Source: DAOVRD01 sp964521715
GTDB lineage: Bacteria; Planctomycetota; Brocadiia; SM23-32
Reading direction: 5' to 3'
NCBI GenBank assembly: GCA_964521715.1
Contig: CAZFSS010000003.1
Location: forward strand, 124,001-188,000
DNA: 64,000 nt
The stretch's first letter is position 1. Every line of letters begins with the position of its first letter. This document shows positions 27,573-42,500 of the stretch, piece by piece. A program made the position numbers and the translations under genes. The notes below the pieces were generated by a model. The model saw only the letters and a program-made list of their open reading frames with translations. It was not told where the DNA came from and made no database searches.

Positions 27573-30500
27573 ATGGACAGCAACAAGAAGAGGGAGAAGC
27601 TTCCGTTTGCGAGCACGCTGCCATCGCTGGAACTTGAGCGGCTCGAACACAGGATCCTTCTCTCGGCGCCCGTCATCCAGTCGCTCCAGGACCAGCCGGA
27701 CCCCGTGCACGAGGGCGACATCCTGACGCTGACGGCTCGGCAGGTCGCCGATCCGGACGGCGGACAGATCGTCGAGGTCAGGTTCTACCGGAGCGACGAC
27801 GGCACCTTCGACGCCCCTGCCGCCGGCATCCAGGGCAACCTGTACTTCTGGGATGCCAATGGCAACGGCCTCTACGACGTCGCCAGCGAGGACCTATGGG
27901 CGGACCTGAACGCCAACGCGCGGTACGACGCCGTTGACACGCGGGTCTACGACCAGCTCAACTGGAACCCCGTCGGCGGGCAGGCCGGCGTGCACGGCAA
28001 CGTCTACTTCTACGACTCCAGCGGCGATTCGACCTGGGACGTCGGCGAGCTCGTGTGGGCCGAGCGGCCGGGCGGGTTCGGAACGCTCTACGATCCAGGC
28101 ATCGACCTGCGCGTGGACGCCGGCCCCGGGGACGTCTACGAGCCGAACAACACCAGGGTCGCGGCAACCGACCTGGGCACCATGGGAGGCTGGCAGGCCT
28201 GGTCCCGTCTGGCCATCGGGTCCGGAGATGAGGATTGGTTCACGTTCGACCTGTCAGCGGACGGCGCTTCCAGCAACTTCGTCCGCATCGAGTTCCTGCA
28301 TTCGGACGGCAACCTGGATCTCGAGCTGTACGATTCGACGCTGAGCCTGGTCGGTTCCTCCAGGACTACGACCAATGACGAGCAGATATCCCTGAACGGC
28401 GTGCAGGCCGGCGCGTACTACTTGCGCGTCTACGGCAGCCAGGGGGCCGATAACGACAATTACGATCTCGTCCTCAACGCGCCCGGCCCGGGCGACGTGC
28501 TGCTCGGGACCGGCACGCAGATCGGCTTCACGGGTGACTGGCAACTGAGCGTCGTCGGCAACTGGCAGCCGGATTACTACCACTACTTTGCCCTCGCCAG
28601 GGACAACGGCGACGGCACTCTGGGCACGGCGGGACAACTGCGCTTCAACGACAACGTCGACACCAACGGCCGCTGGGAAGCAGGCGAGGAGATATGGCTG
28701 GATGCCGACGCCGATAGCCGATACGATCCCGGCGAGATCCAGGCCTACATCGGGGCCGACAACAAGTGGGACACCCTCCCCGGCGTGCTCGGCGTCGGCG
28801 GGAACCTGCTGTTCCAGGACGTCAGCAGCGACGGCGCCTGGCAGCCTTACGAGCCGATATGGGCCGATAAGGTTGCTGACGGCCGGTTCCGCAATGCCGA
28901 CGACACCGTCGTCCTGGGCATCCCCGCCGAGACGACTGTCCATCCTGCCTCCTCGATCGGGAAGCTGAATGACCGGCCGGTCGTGACCACATTGACGGGC
29001 TCTCCCGAGCCCATCGGCAAGGGGGAGACGCTCACGCTGGTGGCCAGCGGCGTCAGCGACACCGACGGCTTCGTGAACATGGTGGAGTTCTACCATGACT
29101 CCAACAACAACGGAGTCTGGGACGCCGAGGACAGGTTCCTCCGCCGCGACACGGACGGTTCGGACGGCTGGTCCTGGACGGGCGTGGTCCAGTGGACGAT
29201 CGGCGATTACTTCGCCCGCGCCCGCGACAGCGACGGCGGGTGGAGCGCCTGGCCGGACGACTTCGCCATCGGACACGTGAACCAGAAGCCCATAGTGGGC
29301 TCCGTTGGGCAGAACCCGAACCCCATCGTGCCCGATCAGGCCGTCACGTTCACGGCGCTCAACGTTTACGACCCGGATCAGGCCAGTCCCACCGAGCTGA
29401 ACAGGTTTGGCGTTGCGACCGTGCAGTTCTGGCGCGACGTCTTCGACAGCGGCCACTTCAACCCGAACCAGGACGATCTCCTCAACGACGATGCGGGGGC
29501 CGTGCTGACCTACGTCGGCGGTGGCATGTGGAGGTTGACGGTCCCGGCCACGTGGGAACAGGATATAAGCCCCCTGTTCTTCGCGCGGGCTCGAGACCTG
29601 GAAGGGGGCTGGGGCAACGCCGTCTGGGTCCTGAACCAGAACCCCGTCATTGACCACGTAGAGCCCACGCCCGATCCGGTCACGCTCGACGATCCTGCGA
29701 TCCTTGAAGCGTTGGGCGTTGAGGACTCCGACGGGTTCATCAAGGCTGTGGTCTTCAGCGTGTTCGAGCAGCCCGGCATCCCGCCCTACACGGAGGAGCC
29801 CTTCAACATTCCTGAGGGCGGATGGCCGAACGACTGGTACTTCGACGAGGACGGCACGGACGGCTGGAGCTGGACCTTCTCGCCCAGGTGGACCATCGGC
29901 GGCATCGTGATGGAGGATTTCGACCGCGACGGCGACATGGACATCGCCGTGGCGGTGGACGTGTCGGCGGACATCGGCCCCGACTTCGTCTCGGTGCTGC
30001 TGAACAACGGCCAGGGCGAGTTCGACGCGGGTTCCCTGGTGCGGCTCGGTCTGACGCCGGCCGGTTCCACGACGGAAGAGTACTGGTTCCATCAGTACGA
30101 CCCGTCGGACATCTCGGCCGGGGACGTCAACAATGACGGTCGGCCTGACCTGGTCGTGGCCGACTCGGCCACCGATCGCGTCTCGGTCCTGTTGAACCAG
30201 GGCGGCGGGGTCTTCACCGATGACGTGTCGTACGAGGTGGATATCGACCCGCTGATCCCGGCCGAGATGATCCATCCCCACGCCGTCACAATGGCCGATT
30301 TCAACGACGATGGCAACCTGGACGTCGCCGTGGCAAGCTACATTGACCTCGAGACGTCGTACTCGGGCAACTACTACTGGATGGACGACGACTGGCACGG
30401 CGCCATCGTCGTGATGTTCGGCGATGGAACGGGTGCGTTCGCCACGGAGAATCCCGACGCTGCCTTCGCCAACGATGTCATCCGGGTCTACAACCTGCCG

Positions 30501-33500
30501 GGCCCCGGCCTGAGGCCGGAGGACCTGGTGGCGGCGGACCTGGACCAGGACGGCTTCGTGGACCTGGCCGTGGTAAGCCAGGACGGCGTGCTGTTCCTGT
30601 GGAACAACGGGTTTATCGAAGGGGACCCGCTTGTGGGGTTCCTTGGCGATCCCGGCGGCGTCATCGGCAGGGCGGTGGAGACGGGCATAACGGGCGCCGA
30701 GCCGCAGCAGATCATCTATGACTACGTGTGGCGCGACGGCTTTGTGGAGGGGCCGCATGCCACTGATGTGCCGCCGTACTACCACAACGACCTCATGAGC
30801 GATGACGTGGATATGTTCCGCGTCACGGCGGAGGCGGGCGCCTCAGTTCGGTTGACGGTTGTGCCGGTCCCCTGGCTTGACCCCACTACAGAGCTGCTGG
30901 CATGCAACGTTGCCGTGTTCGACGCCAACGGCGTCTTGGTCGCAGTGTGGCTGGAAGACGACGCCGTCGTTGGCGTGCCGTGGTCTGTCGTCATTCCGAT
31001 CACGACGACGGGCAACTACTACATCGCGCTCGGCGGCATGGACCCGACCGTTACGCCGCCGTTCGATCCCATCACCGGGGCCAACCCCGGCACGGTCGCG
31101 GCGGATGGCGAGTACGAGCTCATCATCGACGTTTACGGGACCACGTACCAGAGCACGGAAGACCAGATCATCGTTGCCCCGCCGGTCAGCGATCCGTTCG
31201 ACATCCCGCAGGGCGCTAACGATTCCATCAACACCCCCACGGTGCTGCGTGACATTCTGCTTCTCCCGGTCGGCCAGACCACCGAGGGGATGATGGCGTG
31301 GTACGGGCTCAACATCCTGCCCACCGGCGATGACGATTGGTTCCAATTCGACCTGGCGGCCACGGCCGGCTGGAGCGATTACGCCAGGATCGACTTCACG
31401 CATGCGGCGGGCGATCTGGCCCTTGAGCTTTGGGCGGGCGGCGCGCTCCAGTACGTATCCAACGGCGCGACCGACGGCGAGATCGTCCCCCTCGTGGGGT
31501 ATCCCGCCGGAACGTACCAGCTCCATGTCTACAGCCCCACGAACGACCAGAACGACTACGATCTCATACTGCACCTGCCGGGCGGGCCGGCTTCGGGGAT
31601 CCAGGGCAACCTGTACTTCCAGGACACGAACAGGAACTTGCTGTTCGAGCCCTTCACCGTCGGTGAGGACCTCTGGAAGGACGAGGTGGGCGGGCGTACC
31701 GGCATCTACGATGCCGGCCTGGACCAGCAGATACTCGACCCGAATGACTGGCAGCCGTGGAACGGCCTGATCGGCTTCCACGGGAACGTGTACTTCTACG
31801 ACCTGAACGGGAGCGGCCGCTGGGACTTCGGGGAGTTCATATGGGCGGACCTGGGTGGGCCCGATCCCTTCAATTACGACGCCGGGTCGGACCTGCTCGT
31901 CCCCGTCGCGCCCTGGTGGGTGCAGGGCCTTGCGCCCGGCACGCAGGGAGTCAACGGCAGCGAGACCCGGGGAGCCACCATCTTCTTCGACGATGTGAAC
32001 GCGAGCGGTCAGTGGGACGCGGGCGAAGACCTCTGGGCGGACCGAGACCAGCCGGGCGGCACACACGGCGTCTATGACGCCGGAATAGACGACGCCATCC
32101 CGAACCCGTCGGACCCGGTCTGGAACGTGCCGGACGGCACTGCGGGCGTCTCGGGCCGCGTGTTCTTCGCGTTGACCAGCACCCGTCCGTTTGAATGGGA
32201 CCCCGGCGAAGCCGTCTGGGTGGACGGCCGCGCGCGCACGCCCGACGTCCCCATCGGCGCGGGCGACTCCATCACTGCGGCCAACTTCCTAGAGGACAAC
32301 TACGACGACGATTTCGTCTCTCCCGAGTACCAAAACGTCTACACGTCCATCCCTTACGGGATGGCACCGCCCTGGCAGCTCCTGGATATAGACATTGCCA
32401 CGGCCAACTCCCAGACCAACCGGGCCTCCGTCCTGCTGGGCAACCACTACTTCGGGTGGGGCATTACGGACCCGGTGGCCACGGACATATTCCTGGGTCT
32501 GTACCCGAACCACGACCGGAGCGCGATGGCCGGCCCGGTCGTCACCGGGAACACGGTCGGACGTTACAACGACGGCAGGGACGTGCGGATAACGGACGCA
32601 GATCGCATCTACGACACCTCCATCCCCGGCTACACCACTCCCTTCTGGAACTCGGGGGACGGCGCCGCCGGGACCCAGGGCAACGTCTACTTCTACGACG
32701 TGAACCGCGGGTGGTACTCCGTCGACGGCCAGCGCGGCATCCGCGGCAACGTGGTCTTCCTGGACGTCAACTTCAACGGCGTGTGGGACGAGAGCGAGCC
32801 CGTCTGGGCGGACGACTGGGTCGACAGGGCCGGCAACTACACGGAGACGTGGGTCGGGGACCCCAGCCTGCCCATATGGCAGGACACCGACCAGGCGATC
32901 TACGGCATGACCGACTGGGTCGACGGCCGGCTCACTGCCTGGCTGGTGTTCGCGCCAGTCGGCATCCAGACCAATGTCTACTTCAATGACGCCAACGCCA
33001 ACGGCGTCTGGGACCCCGGCGAGAACGTCTGGGCGGACCGCGGAGGAACGGCCGGTTACTACGACGCCGGCGTGGACGTGCAGATCGCTCCCAGGGCGAA
33101 CGGCACGTGGGACTCCGGGGAAGACCTCTGGGCCGACAATCCGGCCGGGACCCCCGGAGCGTACGACGAGGGCGTCGACGTGCAGGTCTTCGACGTCGAC
33201 CATTGGGACGTGCCGGATCAACAGGCCGGCGTTCAGGGGAACGTCTACTTCCGCGACGCCAACTTCAACGGCGTCTGGAACGCGGGCGAGGACGTGTGGG
33301 CCGACATGCTGACGGGCACGTATCCAACCGGCGACAACCCGGTTTCGATAACGGCCTACAACATAGATGCCGACACCACGAGGCAGGAGCCGCCGAACGT
33401 GTACGGCCAGCTCAACCCCAACGGCGACCCCGACTGGTGGTGGGGCCAGGGCAGCGTCGAGGGCGAGTACGTCATCATCGAGGGCGAGCCGTGGGATTTC

Positions 33501-36500
33501 GACGCCCCGGGCGACGCCTGGCAGGTGGAGTCGGAGTCCTGGCAGTCCTACGACGTTGCGCGGGAGCCCTACATTGACCTGGTGACGGCCAACCGGGGCG
33601 GCGGGACACTGACCGTCCTGCTGAACGAGGGCAGCCACTCCGGCAACTTCGGCATACTGGAAGGCACGTGGCAGAACGGGGCGAATTACTGGCTCCAGCA
33701 GGCGGGGGACTTCGCTGAGTCTTCCGCCAACTACGGCGTGGACGATTACCTGCACAACGGCCCGTTCGACCTGCCCAGCAGCGTCATGGTCAGCGACTTC
33801 AACGCGGACGGCGTGCAGGATTTCCTCGTGAGCGAGCGGCTCAACGTCACGCTGCTCGAGCAGGCGTTCCCCTTCCACAGCTCGGACCCGCTGGCCCTTG
33901 AACCCTACGCGGGCGAGATCGCCCAGGTTGAGCTGCCCTTCGGCTTCGCCGGCAGTTTCTCCGTCATCCCCGGGGAGGGCCAGCAGCTCACCGTCACCTA
34001 CTACGCCCAGGCCTTCGACGAGGACTTCGATGCCTGGAACAACCCGGAATACGGCGGCGCCAGCGGGGTCGTCTCGACTACACTGGCGCTGAACCAGAGG
34101 CCGCTGATCTGGTCCCTGACGGCGAACAGGGAAGTTCTCTCGTCCGTCGGCGATGTGTTCACGCTGACGGCGGACGGCGTGAGCGACGTGGACGGCCAGC
34201 TCATGGTCGTCGAGTTCTACAGGGATGACGGCGACGGCGTTTTCGAGCCGACGGGCGACGGAGTCTACTTCCCGCAGGAGGATCACCTCATCGTCGGCGC
34301 GGCCCCCGCTCCGGACACGCCCGGCACGGCGGGCCGGCCGCCCGCGCTGTTGTTCGCCGACGTGAATGAGAACGGCCTCTGGGACAGCGGGGAGGAGATC
34401 TGGTGGGACACCATCCGTAACGGCCGCTACGATGACGGTGACGACGCCGTGGTCTACGATGGCGGCAACGGCTGGAGCACGCCCGACCGCACGCCCGGCA
34501 TCTCGGGGAACCTGCTGTTCTGGGACCAGAACGCGAACGGCCAGCGCGACTCGTCGGAGCCCGTCTGGGCCGAGGCAGTCGAAGAACTGCTCGGCGTGGA
34601 CACCAACGGCAGCGACGGCTGGACGTTCAGCGGCCCGTTCGACGGCCACACGGAGACGCTCTACTGGGCTCGGGCCATTGACAACGACAGCGGCGTGAGC
34701 CTGCCCGCCGTGACCATGGTCAACGAGCGGCCGAGCATCGCCGCCCTCTACGTGGACGGCGTCTACGACGCGAGCGGCGTGGCCGACGACACGGCCATCA
34801 TGCAAGCCACGGACCTGGGCGCCACGCGCGGCCGCCAGGGCTGGTACGACCTGCAGATCGGCACCGCCGCCGACCAGGACTGGTTCCTGTTCGAGCTGGA
34901 CGCGGGTGGCCGTGCGAGCGACTTCGTCCGGATCGAGTTCACTCATGCCAATGGCAACCTGGACATCGCGCTCTATGACCAGTCGCTTGCGCTTGTGGGT
35001 GTGTCGAACGGCCTGACCAACAACGAGCAGATAACGTTGGCCGGCCTGGAGTCCGGCAGCTACTACCTGCGCGTTTACGGCACGCATGCCAACGTCTACG
35101 ACCTGATCCTGAACACGCCCAGGGGGCCCCAGACGGGCATCCATGGCAACGTCTACTTCGCTGACGACGTGATCGTCAACGGCTCCTGGAACACGGGCGA
35201 GGACGTATGGGCGGATAGGGACAGCGACGGCGTGTTTAACGCCGGCATAGACACCGTGATCGCCGGCTCGCCCGGCAACCTGCAGGTCGGCATCCAGGGC
35301 AACCTCTACTTCTACGACGCGAACGGCGACGTCCGCTGGGCGGTCGGCGAGTTCGTCTGGGCCGACCGTGCCGGCGGCACGGCCCAGGTCTACGATCTGG
35401 CCACGGACGCCCGCATCGATGCCCTTTCGCCCGGGATCGACGTCGAGCCGAACAACACGGCGCTCGGCCTGCCCGTTGCCGGGCAGCTCGGAATCCGGGG
35501 CAACGTGTTGTTCAACGACGCCGATTTCAACAGGCGGTGGGATCCCGGCGAGGACGTGTGGCACGACGGCAGCGGCGGCGGCCTGGCCAATGGCGTCTAC
35601 GACTGGGAGTATCAGGTCTACAGCGGCACCAACGGCGTCTGGAACACGCTCGTCGGAGCCGCCGGCACGCAAGGCGCCGTCATCTTCAACGAGACCACGG
35701 GCAACGGCCGCTTCAACTGGACCGAGGAAGCCTGGTGGGACAGCAACGCCAACGGCCGCTATGACGCTGGCGAAGCCGTCATCTGGAACGGCGGCGACGG
35801 CAAGTGGAACACCCCCGTGGGCACCACCGGCGTCGTCGGGAACCTCTACTGGAGCAACGTGGACGGAATCCCCGGCTTCTCCCTCCAGGACGAAGTCTGG
35901 GCGGACGCCCGCATTGGCACGCAGGGCGCCTACGACAACATCCAGGAGACGCAGCTCTACTGGGGCCAGCGGTGGACCACGGAGGATCACGTCGGCGGCA
36001 CCCAGGGCAATATCCTGTTCAACGACGCCAATGACAGCGGCGGCTGGAATGTGGGCGAAGCCGTCTGGGCCGACGAAGTCTTCGAGCATCACGACATCGT
36101 GCTGACGGCCGTCGACGTCCAGAGCGGCCAGAACAGCGGCGGCATGCCCATCCGCAAGGTGCAGTTCTACGGCGACTCGAACTACAACGGCGTCTTCGAT
36201 CCGTACCTGGACCAGTGGCTCGGCGCAGGCGTCAACGTCGGCGACATCCGCGGCGGCTCTGCCGACGAGTGGCAGTTCTTCGTGCAGCAGGCCGACTGGG
36301 TCGAGAGCCCGTACTGGAACACGTTCGTTGACACCGTGAACTGGTCGCCGGGGTCTCAGACGTACTTCGCCGTCGTCGAGGACTTCGGCGACCAGTGGAG
36401 CTCCGAGGCCGAGGCCCGAAGCGACGTCAAGAACATCCCTCCGACCGTGGGGGAGCTGGTCGGCACGCCCGACCCGGTGACCGAACGCTCGGCCTTCACC

Positions 36501-39500
36501 CTGACGGCCCTCGGCGTGGATGACGCCTACGGCGAGGTGGACTACGTCGCCTTCTACCGGGAGGCCAACGGCCTGCCGGGCCTGCAGCCCGACGAGGATC
36601 AGTTGCTTGGCCAGGACGCCGACGGGACCGACGGTTGGAGCTGGTCCACGGACTCCGTGGCCTGGCCCGTCGGCGAGCACACCTACATGGCCAGGGCGCT
36701 GGACAACTACGGCGACTGGTCGGAGACCGCCTACTTCGTGGGCACCGTGCACGCCAGGCCCGTCTTCGGAGGCACGTTCCAGACGCATCCGTCTTCGCCC
36801 CTTCCGTTGTTCACGGGCGGGCCCGTCGGCGCGGAAGCCGGAGATCTCAACGGCGACGATCTGCCCGATCTGGTCGTCCTGCACGACGACGGCAACCCGA
36901 CGACGCCCGGCATCTCCGTCTGGCTCGGCAAAGGGGACGGCACGTTCGTCTGGAACGCGAACTATGCGGTCGGCGTTACGCCGGCCCACGCACTGCTCTA
37001 TGACCTGAACCTGGACGGCAACCTCGACCTGCTGGTGACGAACACCAGCGGCAACAGCGTGCTGGTGATGCTGGGCAACGGCAACGGCACGTTCAGGACG
37101 GCGACCGGCAGCCCCTTTGCCGCCGGCACGAGCCCCGTCGGGCTTGCCGTCGGTGAGTTCAATGGCGACGGCCTGGTCGACCTGGCGGTCACGAACTCGG
37201 CCACCGGTAAGGTCGTCATCATGCTCGGCACGGGACTGGCCGCCTTCGGCAGCCCCACGGCTGTGCCGGGCGTCTCGCTGTCCGGCCCTGTGGACATCGT
37301 GACGGCTGACTTCGACCTCGACGGCGATCTGGATCTGGCGGTCGCCGAGAGGGATGCGGATCGGGTCGCCATCCTGCTGGGCAGAGGCACGGGAGACTTC
37401 GACCCTCTGAGCGCCTCGCCCGTGGGTGACCGGCCGATTGCGTTGCTCACCGCCGATCTGAACGACGATGGCGTGCCGGACCTCGCAGCGGCGAACTCCG
37501 GCGGCAACACCGTGTCCCTGCTGTTCGGCACGGGCGACGGAGAGTTCGAATCGCTGCCCGAGGCGCCGGATCCCGTGGTCGGGAACGGTCCCTCTTCGAT
37601 CCGGGGCGGCTACCTGGATACGGATAGCCGGCTGGACCTCGTGGTCACGAACGCCCTTGACGGCACAGTCTCGGTTCTTCTGAGCAACACGCGGGGCGAG
37701 TTCGCCGAGCAGACCGTCTACCTCGCGGGATCGGGGCCTTCGGCGGTTGCCGTGGCCGATTTTGATCTCGACAGCTCCGGCGACCTCGTCGTGGCCAACC
37801 GGGTGGGCGGCAACCTGACCATGCTGAGCGGCATACCGGCGCTGACGGACTCGCCGGACCCGGTTGAGCCCGGGTCGCTGCTCGTTCTGCGGGCCACCGG
37901 GCTGCGCGACCTGGACGGCGATGCCATTTCGGTGGTGGAGTTCTACCGTGACTCGAACGCGAACGGCTCGCTGGACGTTGGCATTGACCAGCGCCTCGAC
38001 CCCGACATCATCGGCGCCGACCCCAACCTGGAGCTCGGCGTTCGCTACGTCGGCGAGGAGAACGGCGGGCAGATCTGGGAATGGGTCGGACCGGTGACGT
38101 GGTCCGTAGGGGAGTACGTCTACTTCGTGCGCGCCCAGGACGATCGTGGAGGCTGGAGCTTCCCCGTCACCGAGAACGGCCGTGTCGTTAACCCCGCTCC
38201 CGTCATCATGGGCGGGCTGCTTGACCAGCCCGATCCCGTCACCGAAGGCTATCTGCTGACGCTGGTGGCGCAGGACGTCATCGATGCCAACGGCACCATC
38301 CAGGTGGTCGAGTTCTACAGGGATTCGAACGGTGACGCCAGCCTGACCATCGGTCAGGATCAGCTTCTCGGCACGAACGCGATGGCCGAGGGGAATGACT
38401 TCGCCCTCGGCGTCGTGGTCAACTGGGCGCCCGGCACACACCTCTACTTCGCCAGGGCTCAGGACGACCTCGGCTCCTGGAGCGATCCCGTCGCGGCGGA
38501 AGGCTTCGTGAACGGGCGTCCGGTGATCGGCACGTTGGCGGTCAGTCCCAACCCGGTGCCCTACGGCGACCTGCTGCGTCTGACCGCTCAGGGCGCCGCC
38601 GACACGGATGGCGGCACCATAGTGGCGGTCGCCTTCTACCGGGACAGCAACAAGGACGGCCAGTTCACCGAGGGGGCCGACGAGCTGATCGGCATCGACA
38701 GGGACGGCGGCAACGGCTGGTCCATCCAGTTCCCGGCCTTGCTGGACGACCCGTTCTTCTTCGCCCGTGCCCAGGACAACATGGGCGGGTGGAGCTTCGC
38801 AACAAGGTCGCCGGCCGTCAACCGACGGCCCGTCGTCGAATCGCTCGTCGCCACGCCTGACCCCGTCACCTCGGGAGAGCCGCTCAGGCTGGAAGCCATG
38901 GGCGTCTTCGATGTGGACGGCTATGTGGACGCCGTGGCCTTCTACCGTGACCTGAATGGTAACGGAGCGCTCGAGTCCGACAGCGACGTGTTGCTCGGGC
39001 TTGACACCACGCCTGCCAACGGCTGGTCATGGAACGGAATCGTCACGTGGCCCGGCGGCGCTCAGACTTACTTCGCCATCGCCCGGGACAACCTGGGCGT
39101 GTGGACGGATGACTCGGACGCTGCAAAGCCCACGGGGCTGGTCAACAGGCGCCCGACCATTGAGGGCGGACTCCGCTTCGAGGACCCCGGTCTCGACGGC
39201 GTGATCACCAGGGGAGAGAAGCTGACGCTCAGGGCCGTGGACGTCAGGGACGTCGACGGCGTCGTCAAGGCGGTGGAGTTCTACCGGGACACGAACTTCA
39301 ACGGCGTCCTGAACGTCGGGCAGGACACGCTGCTGGGGTACGGCACGCCCATCAGCGACGACGACTGGTTCATGCTCAATCTGGCCTCGAGCGGCGGCGC
39401 GGGCGATCTGGTCCGCATCGAGTTCGTCAACACGCACGGCGACCTCGACATGGAGCTCTACAATGCCTCACTGGCGGTCGTCGGGGCCTCGACGAGCGTC

Positions 39501-42500
39501 ACCGACAACGAGGAGATCTCGCTCAACGGCCGGGCGGCGGGCACCTACTACTTGCGCGTCTATGGCCACGGAGCGTTCAACTCCTACGATCTGGTCCTGC
39601 AGACGCCCGGCGGGCCGGCCACCGGCATTCAGGGGAACCTCTACTTCGCCGACGAGGACGCCGACGGCCAGTACGATCCCGACGCAGAGGACCTCTGGGC
39701 TGATCTCGGCGGGACGGCCGGCACGTACAACGCAGGCGTCGATCAGCAGGTCTCCGATCCGCGGGCCTGGGAGACGCCGGGCGGCGCGATCGGCATGCGC
39801 GGCAACGTCTACTTCTTCGACGCCAATGGCAATACGTCCTGGAATGCCGGCGAGTTCGTCTGGGCTGAGATGGGCTTCGACCAGGCTTATGAGGAGGGCG
39901 TCGACCTGCGCGTCGCCGCCATGAGCGGCGATCGGTTCGAGCCCAACGGGTCGGCGGCCCAGTCGACCAACCTGGGGGCCACGCGGGGCCTGCAGGGCTG
40001 GTATGGCCTGACCATCACCTCTGACTGGGTGCTCGCGAACATCTCGACTCTGGGATGGGAGCAAGGCACTCAGACCTTCTTCGCCCGGGCCCGGGACGAT
40101 ACGGACGCCTGGAGCATTCCGCCGGTCTCGACCACGGGCGTCGTCAACGTTGCGCCCACCGTGGGCGCCCTGCAAGTCTCGCCGGATCCGGTCACCAGGG
40201 GCAATCTGCTCACGCTGGTCGCTACGGGCGTGGGCGACCCGGAGGGGACCGTCATCCAGGTGGTGTTCTACCGGGACTCGAACGACAACGGGACGCTGGA
40301 CGCCGAGGACGGCGATCAAGTGCTCGGCACCGGCGTGCAGATCGCAGCGGGCGAGTGGAAGGTCTCGCCTCTGGTGGACACCTCCACGTTCAGCGGGGAG
40401 GAGCTCTACTTCGCCCGCGCGCAGGACGCGGCGCTCGCGTGGAGCAACGTCGTGTCGGCGAGCGGCGCGGTCAACGCGCGTCCCGTCATCGGCGACGTCA
40501 CGGTCGTGCCCGATCCCATCGTCAGGGGACGCGAGCTCACGCTGACGGCCCTCGGCGTCTCTGACTCCGACCCGGACGGCGTCGTGCAGGAAGTGGTCTT
40601 CTACCGCAGCGACGATGACGTGCTGCGGCACCCCGTCGAGGGACAGGCCGGGATCCACGGCAACGTTTACTTCTACGATCTGAATGGGAACGCCCGGTGG
40701 AACCTGGGAGAGTTCATCTGGGCCGAGCACGGCGCTCCCAACGGCGTCTACAACGAGCTCGTGGACACCCGCATCGACATGTTCGCCATCGCCCTGCCCG
40801 AGCCGAACGAGTCGGCTGCCGGTGCGACCAACCTGGGCGCGACGCGCTGGTGGCAGGCCTGGTACGACCTTGCCGTGAGCCCGTCGGGAGACCAGGACTG
40901 GTTTGCGATCCAGCTCTCGTCCGCCGGGACGGCGAGCGACCTGGTCCGCATCGAGTTCACCCATGCCGACGGCGACCTGGACCTCGAGCTGTACAACTCC
41001 GTCTCCGCCCTCATAGCCAGTTCGACGACGGTTACGGACAACGAGGAGATATCGCTGAACGGCCTGGCGGCGGGGACCTACTACGTCCGCGTCTTCGGGT
41101 CCGGCGGCGCTACCAACGATTACTCCCTGATCCTGCACACGCCGGCGGCGGCCCAGACCGGCGTCCACGGGAACCTCTACTTCTGGGATGAGAACGGGAG
41201 CGAGCAGTATGAGCCGGCCAGCGAGAGCCTGTGGGCCGATCTGAACGCGAACGCCCGGTTCGACGGCGCCGTGGACGTCATCGACGACGCCGGTGACGTC
41301 CTGCTCGGCTCCGCGAGGCAAGAGCCGCAGAACCCCGGCGTCTGGGTGCTGAAGGTCTCCACTGCGGCATGGCCGGCCGGCGAATCCTCGCATCCGCGCC
41401 AGTACTTCATCTTCGCAGAGGCGCGGGACAACGACCGCGGACTGAGCGATCCGACCAACCCGAACGCTCGCACGACCGTCAGCGTTGCCACGAACCCGCC
41501 GTCCATCGCGTCCCTGGTTGCGACGCCCGAGCCCCTCGCCAGGGGCCAGGCGCTCACTCTCACGGCTGTGGGAGTCACCGATCCGGACGGCGCGGCAACC
41601 GTCGCCCTGGTCGAATTCTACAGGGACGCGGATTTCAACGGCGTCTTCGACGAAGCCGCCGACCTGCTGCTGGGGACGGATACGCTCGGCGGCGACGGGT
41701 GGCAGATCGCATACGGGAACACGGCCGGCTGGCGGCCCGAGCTGCAGAGCTACGTGCAGACTTACTTTGCGCGCGCCCGGGACGCCGACGGGGCCTGGAG
41801 TGTGATAGACACCTTCACCGGCGAGGGTGTGACGACCGGCACCGTTCGGAACAGCCCTCCCGTCGTCGGGCAGCTCGCCCTGTCGCCGAATCCGGTGGCG
41901 CCCGGACAGGCCCTGAGGCTCACCGCCTCCGGCGTTGCGGACGTTGACGGCACCGTGGCGGGCGTCCAGTTCTACCGGGACAGCAACGGCGACGGCGTGC
42001 TGACTCCGCTGCCCGGCCCCGGGGCCGACGAGTTCCTGGGCGTGGGCACGCAGGTCAGCGCCGGCGTGTGGCGCCTGGACGCCAATACGTCGGCCTTCCC
42101 CTTCGGCGCGCAGACTTACTTCGCGCGCGCGCAGGATCAGTTCGAGTGGGGACAGGCCGCCTCCGCGGCGGGCGTTGTTGACTTCGGCCGGATAGCCACG
42201 GGTCAGGTTCACGGCGCTGTCGTCACGTTCTATGACACGAATCTGTCCAACGGCATGAGCCAGCCGAACATCGCCTGGAGCTGGGCGCAGTGGACGCCTT
42301 CGACGGACATCGTCGTCGACTCCACGTGGATCGGTCCCGGCAAGATAGCCGGCATCTACCTCTACGGCGACGGCAGCAGGAGCCGTGACCTCGGCATTGT
42401 CGTCTCGGGCAACCGGGGTCTGGTGACGTTCGCCGACTACCGTTCGCTCACCAGCGGCCCTGTCGGGTTCCTGGTCGTCCAGGGCAACGTGAGTCAGGCC

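Noticed and set aside
32289..38441. A 2050-codon open frame on the minus strand opposite the 5255-residue gene
   Set aside because: Rich in V, A, G, R, D and H in a repetitive pattern that mirrors the plus-strand repeats. No recognisable protein.
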